Below, in pieces: positions 1 to 8,565 of a stretch of DNA of 64,000 nucleotides. Source of the stretch: Mucilaginibacter sp. (lineage in GTDB: Bacteria > Bacteroidota > Bacteroidia > Sphingobacteriales > Sphingobacteriaceae); assembly GCA_028288305.1 (NCBI GenBank), contig JAQBOA010000026.1, positions 1 through 64,000 on the forward strand, given 5' to 3'. The number at the start of each line of letters is the position of its first letter. Within the stretch, counting starts at the first letter, position 1. The notes beneath the pieces were generated by a model. The model was given only the letters and a program-made list of their open reading frames with translations. It did not search any database and had not been told where the DNA came from. A program made the position numbers and the translations under genes.

Positions 1-162
1 TTTTTTTTCACCTTATTTTTTTAGTATTCTCCTTATCTTGACGGAGCTTTGATGGGAATTTTATTAGTATATCTGATATACTATGCAAACATTTACATTA
101 CTGCCTGGGTGAGAAATAGGAGCGAGGAATTGACTAAATCCTAAATTTATTTGGTTCATATA

Positions 163-397
163 GCGACGGGTTTTAAACTAAGCGTGTTCGAACATGAACG
201 TTTAAAGCAAACCATCGTAGTCATCTCTCATAGGTCGGAAAACTTAATGTGACGATGCCAGGTGCGCCACCCTGTGCCATGTGCGCCACCCCGTGCCGGG
301 TGGTTAAGGCGGACGTATACAATCGTATTTGAGATTTTGTAAATGAATTTCTAAGTTTTCTATTTGTTACGAACACTTAAGGTTTGAAACCCGTCGC
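163..397. repeat. 235-bp element with 28-nt terminal inverted repeats (MITE/REPIN-like)
   Basis: The left end (163-190) begins gcgacgggttttaaac and the right end (370-397) finishes gtttgaaacccgtcgc. The 28-nt arms match at about 22 positions when one is reverse-complemented. The interior has no convincing open frame and holds a 19-nt tandem repeat. Ends of this kind resemble REP/REPIN sequences or a non-autonomous mobile element. No transposase is nearby, and no clear target-site duplication beyond a possible TA/AT is visible. The rest of 1-500 shows no gene. Confidence 0.55.
257..303. repeat. 19-nt tandem repeat, about 2.4 copies
   Basis: Two near-identical 19-mers (257-275 gccaggtgcgccaccctgt and 276-294 gccatgtgcgccaccccgt) are followed by a partial third copy (gccgggtgg). 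The block is strikingly G+C-rich in an AT-rich gap and lies inside the larger inverted-repeat element. Its function is unknown. Confidence 0.7.
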
Positions 398-500
398 TAT
401 TATTAAAGTTGATTTGAATATTTAATGTGTTTTTCCTGCAGTATCAGATATTACACCTTCATTACATTAACATTTCCTATTTTTACCAAAATTTTTTGGA

Positions 501-1697
501 ATGGAAGCTGAAGAAAATTTACTGTTCTTATTACAGAATCCTCATTTACCCGCTGATTTAAAACATATCGCAGAAAAAGTGCTCCAAAATGAGCGTATCA
601 CTTTTGATGAGGGTGTTTTGCTTTATGAAAAAGGTGAATTGGGATATCTTGGCGTTTTGGCAAACTACATCCGTGAAAAGCGTCATGGCGATAAAACTTA
701 TTTTAATCGTAATTTCCATATTGAGCCTACCAATCTTTGTGTTTATGATTGCAAGTTCTGTTCATACTCCAGGCTGATTAAACAACGGTCGGAAGGATGG
801 GAGTATACCATGGACGAGATGTTAGCTATGGTTTATAAATATGATAACGAGCCAGTAACCGAAGTACACATCGTCGGTGGGGTGTTGCCGCAGTATGACG
901 TAGCTTTTTACAGTGAATTGTTCAGCAAAATTAGGGAACATCGCCCGGAACTGCATATTAAGGCTTTAACACCTGTTGAATATCATTATATATTTAAGAA
1001 AGCTAAAATAGATTATGCCACCGGCATGCGCCTGATGTTTGATGCCGGTTTGGGCTCGATACCTGGCGGTGGTGCAGAAATATTTCATCCCGAAATTAGG
1101 GAACAAATAGCAAAAGATAAATGTACTGCCGACCAATGGCTGGCTATACATGAGGAATGGCATAAGCTGGGTGCCCGTTCAAATGCGACTATGTTATATG
1201 GGCATATCGAAAAATTCTGGCACCGGGTTGATCACATGGACCGTTTACGTACTTTACAGGACAAAACCGGCGGCTTTCAAACTTTTATCCCTTTAAAATT
1301 TCGTAATGAAAATAACCAGATGTCGCATGTACCGGAATCAACTGTAGTTGAGGATTTGCGTAATTATGCAATAGCCCGTATCTACCTGGATAACTTTGAC
1401 CACATCAAAGCTTACTGGGCTATGATCAGCCGTAATACGGCGCAATTATCGTTAAATTTTGGTGTGGATGATATTGATGGTACACTTGACGATACCACAA
1501 AAATTTATTCAATGGCTGGTGCAGAAGAGCAGCACCCAGGTATGAGCATTAAACAATTGGTGGAATTAATAAAAAATGTGGGCAGGCAACCAATAGAGCG
1601 TGATACGCTGTATAATGTAGTAACCGATTACACCAACTTTGAATTTCCTGACGAAGTAAAACCGCAATTTTATAAACTTCCTGTCATTAGTCATTAG
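501..1697 (+). CDS. mqnE: Aminodeoxyfutalosine synthase MqnE (radical SAM)
   Basis: Radical SAM enzyme of the futalosine menaquinone pathway. It joins the adenosyl radical from SAM to 3-[(1-carboxyvinyl)oxy]benzoate to give aminodeoxyfutalosine in the cytosol. The protein is 398 aa, normal for the family. The cluster motif is C80-x3-C84-x2-C87 within NLCVYDCKFCSYSR, followed by a TIM-barrel-like body with VHIVGG and LGSIPGGGAE. MqnA, which makes its substrate, lies 0.7 kb downstream on the same strand, supporting MqnE over the sister enzyme MqnC. The last codons (VISH) and the stop are built from the gtcatta repeat that fills the following gap. Confidence 0.93.
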   Translation: MEAEENLLFLLQNPHLPADLKHIAEKVLQNERITFDEGVLLYEKGELGYLGVLANYIREKRHGDKTYFNRNFHIEPTNLCVYDCKFCSYSRLIKQRSEGWEYTMDEMLAMVYKYDNEPVTEVHIVGGVLPQYDVAFYSELFSKIREHRPELHIKALTPVEYHYIFKKAKIDYATGMRLMFDAGLGSIPGGGAEIFHPEIREQIAKDKCTADQWLAIHEEWHKLGARSNATMLYGHIEKFWHRVDHMDRLRTLQDKTGGFQTFIPLKFRNENNQMSHVPESTVVEDLRNYAIARIYLDNFDHIKAYWAMISRNTAQLSLNFGVDDIDGTLDDTTKIYSMAGAEEQHPGMSIKQLVELIKNVGRQPIERDTLYNVVTDYTNFEFPDEVKPQFYKLPVISH

Positions 1698-1797
1698 TCA
1701 TTAAGTCATTTTGGATTTTTAAAAAACGCTTGAGAATATCCGTAGATGACAACTGAACTAACGCTAATGCCACAATGACTAATGACTAATGACTAAA
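1683..1797. repeat. Inverted repeat built of gtcatta words between mqnE and the phosphatase gene
   Basis: The left arm carries tandem gtcatta units (1683-1714) and the right arm carries their complement (aatgactaatgactaatga, from 1774). About 20 bp pair perfectly, with a 55-nt loop. The left arm encodes the end of MqnE, and the right arm contains the start codon of the next gene at 1789. It could act as a terminator or an RNA-processing hairpin. Confidence 0.8.
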
Positions 1798-2406
1798 ATA
1801 TTATACATCGTCCGCCATGGACAAACTGAATTGAATAGATTGGGAATTATACAGGGCAGGGGAGTTGACAGTGATTTAAATAATGAAGGCCGTAAACAGG
1901 CCAAATTGTTTTTTGAAGCGTACAAATCTGTTCCCTTTGATAAAATATATATATCGGAACTTAAGCGCACTCAGCAAAGTGTCCAGCCATTTATAGACCT
2001 TGGAATTCCTTTTGAAAAATTATTTGGCCTGGATGAACTCGGCTGGGGAATTCATGAGGGACAAGCGCCTACTGCCGAAAATAAGGCAGCATTTATGCAA
2101 ATTATGCGTAGTTGGCTGGATGGTAACTTAGACGAAAAGTTTGAAGGCGGCGAAAGCCCCAATGAAGTAAAAGCCAGGCAACAGGAAGCGCTGAAAGTAA
2201 TTATAAGCCACCGAGAAGAAAAAAACGTGCTTATTTGCATGCATGGCCGGGCACTGCGCTTGCTTTTATGTCAGCTTACCAACAAACCATTAACAGAAAT
2301 GGATACTTTTCCTCACCAAAATCTTGTATTATATAAAGTTATTTATGATGGTAAAAAATTTGAGATCGCCGACTTTAATAATTCCGACCATTTAAAACAC
2401 TCTTGA
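1789..2406 (+). CDS. Histidine phosphatase family protein (phosphoglycerate mutase-like)
   Basis: Cytosolic phosphatase of the branch-1 histidine phosphatase superfamily, 205 aa. The catalytic RHG motif is at residues 9-11 (VRHGQTELN). A later MHGRALRLLL supplies the second histidine, and the acid/base region is around ELGWGIHEG. The substrate cannot be told from sequence; family members act on sugar phosphates, cobalamin precursors or nucleotides. It sits between mqnE and mqnA on the same strand, so a link to menaquinone or chorismate metabolism is possible but unproven. The start ATG lies inside the right arm of the intergenic inverted repeat, and no other in-frame ATG lies just upstream. 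Confidence 0.85.
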   Translation: MTKILYIVRHGQTELNRLGIIQGRGVDSDLNNEGRKQAKLFFEAYKSVPFDKIYISELKRTQQSVQPFIDLGIPFEKLFGLDELGWGIHEGQAPTAENKAAFMQIMRSWLDGNLDEKFEGGESPNEVKARQQEALKVIISHREEKNVLICMHGRALRLLLCQLTNKPLTEMDTFPHQNLVLYKVIYDGKKFEIADFNNSDHLKHS

Positions 2407-2430
2407 ATAATAACACGCTAAATAATATCT

Positions 2431-3177
2431 GTGAATAAAATTAGAATATCCGCCGTTAGTTATACGAACACAAAACCTTTTATATACGGCCTTGAACATT
2501 CAGACATCTTACAAAAAATAGATCTTAGTCTTGATAATCCAACGGATTGCGCTCAAAAATTAATAGATGATGTGGTTGATATAGGATTGATACCTGTAGC
2601 GGCCACTTTAAACTTAAAGCATTGGGAAATCGTTTCGGATTATTGTATTGGTGCTGTTGGCGCAGTTAACTCTGTTTTTATTTTCAGTAACTGTGATATA
2701 AAGGATGTGACAACTTTACAGCTTGATCCGCAATCACGCAGCTCCAATAATTTAGCAAAGGTTTTGTTAAAAAACTATTGGAAGGCAAATCACCTGATGA
2801 TTATTAATGAGGCTGTTGATTATGCACAGTCCACCAATCCACAAACCGCATTTGTACAGATAGGAGATCGAACCTTCGGCAAAAAAGAGCAATATCAATA
2901 TGTATATGACCTGGCAGAGGAATGGCAAAAATTTACTGGCTTGCCATTTGTATTTGCTGCATGGATAGCCAATAAACCGGTCCAGCAAGATTTTATCGAC
3001 GAGTTTAATCAAGCATTAAAGTATGGACTTGATCACCGGGCCGAGTTATTAAAAGAGTTGCCCGCGAGAAAAGACTTTGATTTTGAAGATTATTTGATGC
3101 ATAAGCTTGATTTTGAATTGACAGAGGGTAAAAAGAAAGCTTTGTATCTGTTTTTAGAATACCTAAAGGAGCTTTAA
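2431..3177 (+). CDS. mqnA: Chorismate dehydratase MqnA
   Basis: Converts chorismate to 3-[(1-carboxyvinyl)oxy]benzoate, the first step of the futalosine menaquinone route. It is a periplasmic-binding-protein-like enzyme (type 2 fold) acting in the cytosol. The protein is 248 aa. The N-terminus ISAVSYTNTKPFIYGL and the LIPVAATLNL and LDPQSRSSNNLAKVLL segments match the family. The start is GTG at 2431; the first in-frame ATG would remove the conserved N-terminus. It lies 24 nt after the phosphatase gene and probably shares its transcript with mqnE. Confidence 0.9.
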   Translation: MNKIRISAVSYTNTKPFIYGLEHSDILQKIDLSLDNPTDCAQKLIDDVVDIGLIPVAATLNLKHWEIVSDYCIGAVGAVNSVFIFSNCDIKDVTTLQLDPQSRSSNNLAKVLLKNYWKANHLMIINEAVDYAQSTNPQTAFVQIGDRTFGKKEQYQYVYDLAEEWQKFTGLPFVFAAWIANKPVQQDFIDEFNQALKYGLDHRAELLKELPARKDFDFEDYLMHKLDFELTEGKKKALYLFLEYLKEL

Positions 3178-3270
3178 TTTTTATATAAATATACCTGGGT
3201 CTAACGATTAGAAATATAAAGTATCCGGTAAGTGTTTTTCTCATTAACGCAACCCGATACCTTAGGGAAG

Positions 3271-3657
3271 CTATAAGGAATATTTTATCTTTCTATTAAA
3301 AGGGTGTTTTTTAATTTTTGAATATTTTGCCAGCATAGAAAGATTATAGCTTACATTTTTATGTAAGGTATTAATATTTAATCCAGGTTCAAAAGCATGT
3401 ATTTCTGACGCAATTTCGTCCACAAGCATAGGCTTGTTTGTACTATTCATAATAAACAGAATTTTACTGCTATAAGTTAAATTAGCGCTGTATGTTTTTG
3501 GAATCAAGTCGTTCATAAAGTCTTTTTGAAAGCTTGTAGTTCCAAAGGTTATGTTTTCATCAATAAACGCTTTTAAGGCTAACCTCACCTTATTCAGTTC
3601 ATTTATTAATTGTGCTTCTTTATCTTTTAATTGTTGTATTATTAATTCGTCGCTCAC
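3271..3657 (-). CDS. Hypothetical protein, N-terminal coiled coil plus winged-helix-like region
   Basis: Not recognised as a named family. Of 128 aa, residues 1-35 are heptad-rich and likely coiled coil (LKDKEAQLINELNKVRLALKAF). The rest (KPMLVDEIASEIHAFEPG, then LHKNVSYNLSMLAKYSKIKK) reads like a winged-helix domain, with a basic tail. A DNA-binding or dimerising role would fit but is not shown. It is convergent with mqnA and separated from it by about 93 nt with no clear terminator. Amino-acid composition is normal and no membrane segment is seen. Confidence 0.6.
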   Translation of the reverse strand: MSDELIIQQLKDKEAQLINELNKVRLALKAFIDENITFGTTSFQKDFMNDLIPKTYSANLTYSSKILFIMNSTNKPMLVDEIASEIHAFEPGLNINTLHKNVSYNLSMLAKYSKIKKHPFNRKIKYSL

Positions 3658-3764
3658 AGGTTCAATATTTAATAAAATATATAATAGGTCGCTCTTGATT
3701 TTATTATCAATATAATAGCAACCATTAAAAATTGTTCTTGAAAAAATTTAATTTATTCTGGCTA

Positions 3765-4157
3765 TTAAATACGCCAGCACTGATAAAATTTAATATCAGC
3801 GTGCAGATGGGAAAAATACTTATACCTTAAAAAGGAGAATGATAGATTTTTAAGATTAAAAAAAGTAAAAAGAAATAAAAGTGTTACAATTATTAAAGAG
3901 AAATTGATTAAAGCCACCCGGTTAGAAATAACCCTGGGCCTGCTTAAATATGTGTGTGAAAACGGAGAATGATTAGTTGATGAACTTTTTATAACCGGGG
4001 TTATGGTTATTTTTTGTTTTGATGAATTGGATTTAAAATAGTCGGGTAAATTTATAATCCCAGTATTCCTATGGCAAAACAAAACATAACTACATGCAAA
4101 AATCATGTAAACTAGTGTCAAAACTAAAATCAAGTATCTTTTAAGGGGGTAATTCAT
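3765..4157 (-). CDS. Small two-helix membrane protein of unknown function
   Basis: 130 aa with two hydrophobic segments, about residues 8-28 (YLILVLTLVYMIFACSYVLF) and 82-102 (LINFSLIIVTLLFLFTFF), separated by a Ser/Thr/basic stretch. This suggests an inner-membrane protein with a short extracytoplasmic loop. I recall similar small proteins in Sphingobacteriaceae but no function. It is divergent from the histidine kinase at 4528 with a 370-nt gap, so the two could share regulation. The reading frame could be spurious, but the membrane topology argues for a real gene. Confidence 0.5.
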   Translation of the reverse strand: MNYPLKRYLILVLTLVYMIFACSYVLFCHRNTGIINLPDYFKSNSSKQKITITPVIKSSSTNHSPFSHTYLSRPRVISNRVALINFSLIIVTLLFLFTFFNLKNLSFSFLRYKYFSHLHADIKFYQCWRI

Positions 4158-4527
4158 ACAAGAGTCTAATAAAAGACTAACAAATTGCTAACATAGGGAT
4201 CAAGAATATAATTTTCATTTCTTTAATGTTATCAAATTATTAATTATTGGTCCTTGTTAAAGTTTTCGATACATAATAAAAGCATTTGTTAATCCATTTG
4301 CTAATGATTGAACACTTCCGGGAATCTTGGGTTAATTAAATATTAATTTTTTTTCAAGGAGAATAATTCTTTCATTATGCGACATGTAAATTTATTTTTG
4401 GTTATCAAATTAAGAATATAAGTAAAAACTTATTATGAAAACTAAAAACATCAATAATTTGCGTAACAAACTTTGTAACAAATACCGTATAATAATCCTG
4501 GTATTAATACGCAGCCAATACTGGTAG
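4158..4527. other. Intergenic gap of 370 nt without recognised features
   Basis: A very AT-rich gap between the divergent membrane-protein and kinase genes. No TAnnTTTG element, hairpin or small ORF with support was found. It presumably holds both promoters. Confidence 0.4.
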
Positions 4528-6783
4528 ATGGGAGAGACTAACGTTTTACAGGAAGTAGATAAAAATTCTTACCAGCAGTTGATGGAGGAAGCGCAAAAGC
4601 TGGCTCATTTTGGCGGATGGGAAGTTAATTTGTTAACAGGCGCGGTCAAGTGGTCTTCAGAAATGTATCAAATGCTTGGTTATGATCCCCTGATAACTGA
4701 AGCCACATTTAAAAATTTTATAAAAATACTTCACCGGGAAGACGCTTTATATGTTAAAAAGAATCTTGAAACCCTTTTAAGATTTCACAGTTCAGATACT
4801 TATGATTTCAGGATAATTAACACTGACGATGGTTCAATTAAGTATTTAAGAACCGGAATTATTGTTAAACGAAATAAAAGAGGCCTAGCTATAAGTATGA
4901 CAGGTTTTAGCCAGGATATAACCGGGCAAAAAATTGCTGAACAGAAAATAGAAAGTATTAACAGGGAACTAAAAACATTTTTCAAGGTAATCGATGATGT
5001 CTTTTTCTCTATTGATACCGTTGCCTATAAGTTTATCCAGGTTTCGGAAGGTTGTGAAAAGCTATTCGGTTATTCGCAGGAAGAGTTACTGGCGGATTTT
5101 AGTTTATCTTTTAAAATTTTCCATCCTGATGACAATGAGATCATCGAAGCAGGTAATGTAAAGTTGGCTAAGGGAGAAACAATTGTTATCCAGTACAGGA
5201 TCATAGGGAAAAATAAAACAATTCACTGGGTTGAAAGCAAGATGATTCCCAGCCTTGACAAAAGCGGTAAGCTTATACGCATAGACGGCGTTACCCGTGA
5301 TATTACTGAACGTAAGTACGCTGAACTTGAACATCAGCGTACCGAAAAACGCTACCGGCAGATTGTTGAAAGCGCCCAGGAAGGGATTTGGACCATTGAC
5401 GAAAATAATAAAACCAATTTTGTCAATAAAATGATGTGTGACATTCTTGGATATACTTCGGACGAAATAATAGGCAAGGATCTTTTTTATTTTATGGATG
5501 ATGAAGGCAGGGCCTGTACTGAAGAATTTATAGAGCGGAGCAGAAGGGGCGCCAAAGAAAATTTAAACATCCGTTTCATTACAAAAACCGGCAGGCATGT
5601 TTGGACAAATATAAACGCGAATCCTATAACTGATGAAAACGGTGCATACAAAGGCATCCTTGCAATGGTGACAGATATAACCGAACGCCTTTTATCTGAT
5701 GAATCCCTTAAAAAATCTGAAGCAAACCTTCTTACGGTATTTGAAAATACAGATATGGCATTTGTGCTTTTTACAACGAGCCTTAATGTAGTTTCTTTTA
5801 ATTCGCAGGCAACGGAATTTTATCTTAAATATGTCAACAAAAAATTAAAACCTGGTACCTATGCCCTAAACTATTTTCCAAAACATAAAAGAAAGTTTTT
5901 AACGACAATAACAAATAAGGTAAAAAACCGGGAAATAGTAAGTTATGAAACAAATTTTTATGCGAATAATGAGGTTGACTGGTATGATATAAAGTGGGTA
6001 GGTGTGCTGAATGAGCGCATGGAATACATCGGAATACTTTTAACATTTAAAAATATTACCGAAAAAAAGTTACTGGAACTGGAACGGGAAAAAATAACTG
6101 CCGACCTTATTCAGCGTAATAAGGACCAAGAGCAGTTTAACTATATTGTTTCGCATAATTTAAGGGCTCCTGTGGCCAATGTTATAGGACTATTAGAGTT
6201 ACTCAACGATCCAGCGATTAATGAAGAAGATAAGAAATATGTTCTGGATGGAATTTCGTTATCGGTAAAAAATCTTGATTCGGTCATTATTGACATGAAC
6301 CATGTATTACAGGTAAAAGAACTGATGAACGAAACTAAGGAAACAAATAACCTGGATCAATTAGTAAATGATATTAAGGTTAGCATCAGCGATATAATTA
6401 AAAAAGAGGATGTAGTAATAGATTGCCATTTTGATGTTGAAAATATATTCTCTATCAGGAGTTACCTCTATAGCATTTTTTATAATCTTATTTTAAATAG
6501 CATCAAATATCATAAATGTGGGGTTTCGCCGGTAATCGTTATCAAGAGTAAATTACATGAAAATAAAATACAATTAACTTTTACCGACAATGGCAAAGGT
6601 ATTAACCTGGAAAACCATGGTGAGCAATTATTTAGATTGTATAAACGTTTTGATACCACAGTAGAGGGCAAAGGACTTGGGCTTTTTATGGTTAAAACCC
6701 AGGTTGAATCATTAGGAGGAACAATTACTGTTGAAAGTGAAATTGAAAAATGGACTCAATTTATTATTCAACTGCCTGTTTAA
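4528..6783 (+). CDS. Multi-PAS sensor histidine kinase
   Basis: Sensor kinase of 751 aa without clear membrane segments, so probably cytosolic. About four PAS domains span roughly residues 15-140, 145-270, 275-400 and 405-525, with PAC endings such as GFSQDITGQK, GVTRDITERK, AMVTDITERL and TFKNITEKK. The dimerisation helix has the H-box YIVSHNLRAPVANVIGL near residue 541. The ATPase domain shows LILNSIKYH (N box), FTDNGKGIN (G1) and GKGLGLFMVKTQVESLGG (G2). No receiver domain is attached and no response regulator gene is adjacent, so the partner is unknown. The H-box closely resembles that of the PAS protein at 27238. Confidence 0.92.
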   Translation: MGETNVLQEVDKNSYQQLMEEAQKLAHFGGWEVNLLTGAVKWSSEMYQMLGYDPLITEATFKNFIKILHREDALYVKKNLETLLRFHSSDTYDFRIINTDDGSIKYLRTGIIVKRNKRGLAISMTGFSQDITGQKIAEQKIESINRELKTFFKVIDDVFFSIDTVAYKFIQVSEGCEKLFGYSQEELLADFSLSFKIFHPDDNEIIEAGNVKLAKGETIVIQYRIIGKNKTIHWVESKMIPSLDKSGKLIRIDGVTRDITERKYAELEHQRTEKRYRQIVESAQEGIWTIDENNKTNFVNKMMCDILGYTSDEIIGKDLFYFMDDEGRACTEEFIERSRRGAKENLNIRFITKTGRHVWTNINANPITDENGAYKGILAMVTDITERLLSDESLKKSEANLLTVFENTDMAFVLFTTSLNVVSFNSQATEFYLKYVNKKLKPGTYALNYFPKHKRKFLTTITNKVKNREIVSYETNFYANNEVDWYDIKWVGVLNERMEYIGILLTFKNITEKKLLELEREKITADLIQRNKDQEQFNYIVSHNLRAPVANVIGLLELLNDPAINEEDKKYVLDGISLSVKNLDSVIIDMNHVLQVKELMNETKETNNLDQLVNDIKVSISDIIKKEDVVIDCHFDVENIFSIRSYLYSIFYNLILNSIKYHKCGVSPVIVIKSKLHENKIQLTFTDNGKGINLENHGEQLFRLYKRFDTTVEGKGLGLFMVKTQVESLGGTITVESEIEKWTQFIIQLPV

Positions 6784-6804
6784 ATAATATAGGTTATTGT
6801 TATT

Positions 6805-8214
6805 TTAGGCCCCTTCATTATTTCTATTTTTAAATTGTAAGCGGTATTTTCTTAATTTTTGGTACATATATCCCCTTCGCTTCATTGATTCGGATAAGGA
6901 AGTTTCATCTGAATAAAATTCATCAAAAACTTTTGGAACTGCAATGCGCTGCGAGCTGTAAATGCCGGAATGGCCGCTAAAAAAATAAGCGGTAAAGCAA
7001 GCAACGGCAAATAATAAGATATGTTCGCCGCCAAACAGTTCGACGCCCATAAAGGTGCAAGCAAGCGGCGTATTGGTTGCGCCGGCAAAGACAGCAATAA
7101 AACCCAAAGCCGCAAAAAGACTTACCGGTGCATTAAATAAACCCGCTAAAGTATTGCCTAAAGTTGCGCCAATATAAAACAATGGCGTAACCTCACCACC
7201 TTTAAAACCGGTACCAAGTGTTACGGTAGTATATATGGTTTTCCATAGCCAACTCCAAGTGTCTGATCCGCCTGCATTAAAGGCTGATGGAATGGTCACT
7301 GCACCCTGATGTTCAGCATCTATTCCAAGGCTCAGGTAATCCGGCTTGCCGATAAGCAGGGTAAGCCCTATGATGACTAAACCGCCTAAAACGGGAATCA
7401 TCCATTTGTATTTAAATATTTTAAGGCAAACACTTTTAATTTCATTTACCATCCCTGCAAAAAGAAAACTGGCCAGGCCAAATGCAGCCGACGATATAAT
7501 GACTTTGCCCAATAAAAGGATATCAAAATGAAAAATATCCGACATCAAAAAGGATGTATGAGGTAATAAAGTCGCTATATGGTATTGTGTATGAGATACA
7601 TGCCAGGCACTCACGGTCAAATCGCCTACAACAGCTGCTATTAGTGCAGGCAATAAAGCATCATATTGGATCCTGCCGATGGTTAAAACTTCCATTGCAA
7701 AAATAGCGCCAGTAACGGGCGTGCCAAATACGGCGCCGAATCCGGCTGCCACACCTGCAGTTAGGATCATTCGCATATCCAGGCCTTTAAGTCTGAACCA
7801 TCCGCCGAACATGCCTGCTATACTTCCGCCTATCTGGACAGCCGTTCCTTCGCGTCCGGCTGAACCGCCAAATAAATGCGTAATAATTGTGGTAATAAAG
7901 ATTATTGGAGCCATTCTTTTAGGTACGCCGCCACCTTCCTCATGTATTTGTTCAATGATCAGGTTATTGCCTTTTTCGGATGACTTTCCTGCAAACTGAT
8001 ATAAAAAGTGAATAAGCACACCAGCTAATGGGAGTAAAAATAATAACCAGTTATGATTAAACCGGAAATGAATTACAGTGTCCAGCGACCAAAGAAATAA
8101 GGCTACTATACTGCCAATAGCCATAGCGATAGGTAGCACTAGAAACGTCCAGCGTATCAGGTGTTTTATAATTGCGTAATGTTCCTTTAAAGAAATAGAC
8201 TTGCTATAGGTCAT
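6805..8214 (-). CDS. ClC-family chloride channel/transporter
   Basis: Inner-membrane ClC protein, 469 aa, about ten or more hydrophobic segments. Selectivity-filter motifs are visible: GSAGREGTAVQIGG (usual GREGP, with Thr for Pro), GAVFGTPVTGAIFAMEV, and GTGFKGGEVTPLFYIGA (GKxGxxP-like). The Glu in GREG corresponds to the gating glutamate, which fits a Cl-/H+ antiporter or fluoride-type family member, though the ion cannot be assigned. No C-terminal CBS domains are present. It is convergent with the kinase gene, with only about 20 nt between the stops. Confidence 0.9.
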   Translation of the reverse strand: MTYSKSISLKEHYAIIKHLIRWTFLVLPIAMAIGSIVALFLWSLDTVIHFRFNHNWLLFLLPLAGVLIHFLYQFAGKSSEKGNNLIIEQIHEEGGGVPKRMAPIIFITTIITHLFGGSAGREGTAVQIGGSIAGMFGGWFRLKGLDMRMILTAGVAAGFGAVFGTPVTGAIFAMEVLTIGRIQYDALLPALIAAVVGDLTVSAWHVSHTQYHIATLLPHTSFLMSDIFHFDILLLGKVIISSAAFGLASFLFAGMVNEIKSVCLKIFKYKWMIPVLGGLVIIGLTLLIGKPDYLSLGIDAEHQGAVTIPSAFNAGGSDTWSWLWKTIYTTVTLGTGFKGGEVTPLFYIGATLGNTLAGLFNAPVSLFAALGFIAVFAGATNTPLACTFMGVELFGGEHILLFAVACFTAYFFSGHSGIYSSQRIAVPKVFDEFYSDETSLSESMKRRGYMYQKLRKYRLQFKNRNNEGA

Positions 8215-8565
8215 GGTAATTTATGGTTATGGTTTTATTTTACTTCCAGCTTCAATATCATGCCATGGATGTCAACGCATTTCATAGCTCTATATATTAG
8301 AAACCAGTCTAAAATTAATGAAAGTTTTAAGTTTTCACCGCAATACGAATCGGACTTTAAGGTAAATACCTTAAGTGGGTTTGCAGGCGCCATCAGCAAA
8401 AATGCGGTTATTAGAAGGAAGACACCATTTCCGTATTGCGAAAATAGAAAAAATAAATAGAAAAAAAAAGTTAGGTTAATTAAGTGAGTGATTGGGTCAA
8501 AGTCGGTGTGCAAAATAATATTTCATAAACTAATCAACTTAATCTAACTCATTCAACCCAATCAG
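8215..8565. other. Intergenic gap of 350 nt with a word-rich end
   Basis: No gene supported. Overlapping frames exist on both strands (about 66 and 92 codons) but neither resembles a family. The end nearest cfa (8471-8567) carries repeated words (taatcaact, aatctaac, attcaaccc) and a weak inverted match to ttaggttaattaag at 8471, like the hairpin family elsewhere in the window. The words recur at 53208-53256. Confidence 0.4.

Noticed and set aside
8235..8513. Open frames of 92 (minus) and 66 (plus) codons between the ClC and cfa genes
   Set aside because: They overlap each other, resemble no family and extend over word-rich repeat sequence; no promoter or conserved feature supports either.
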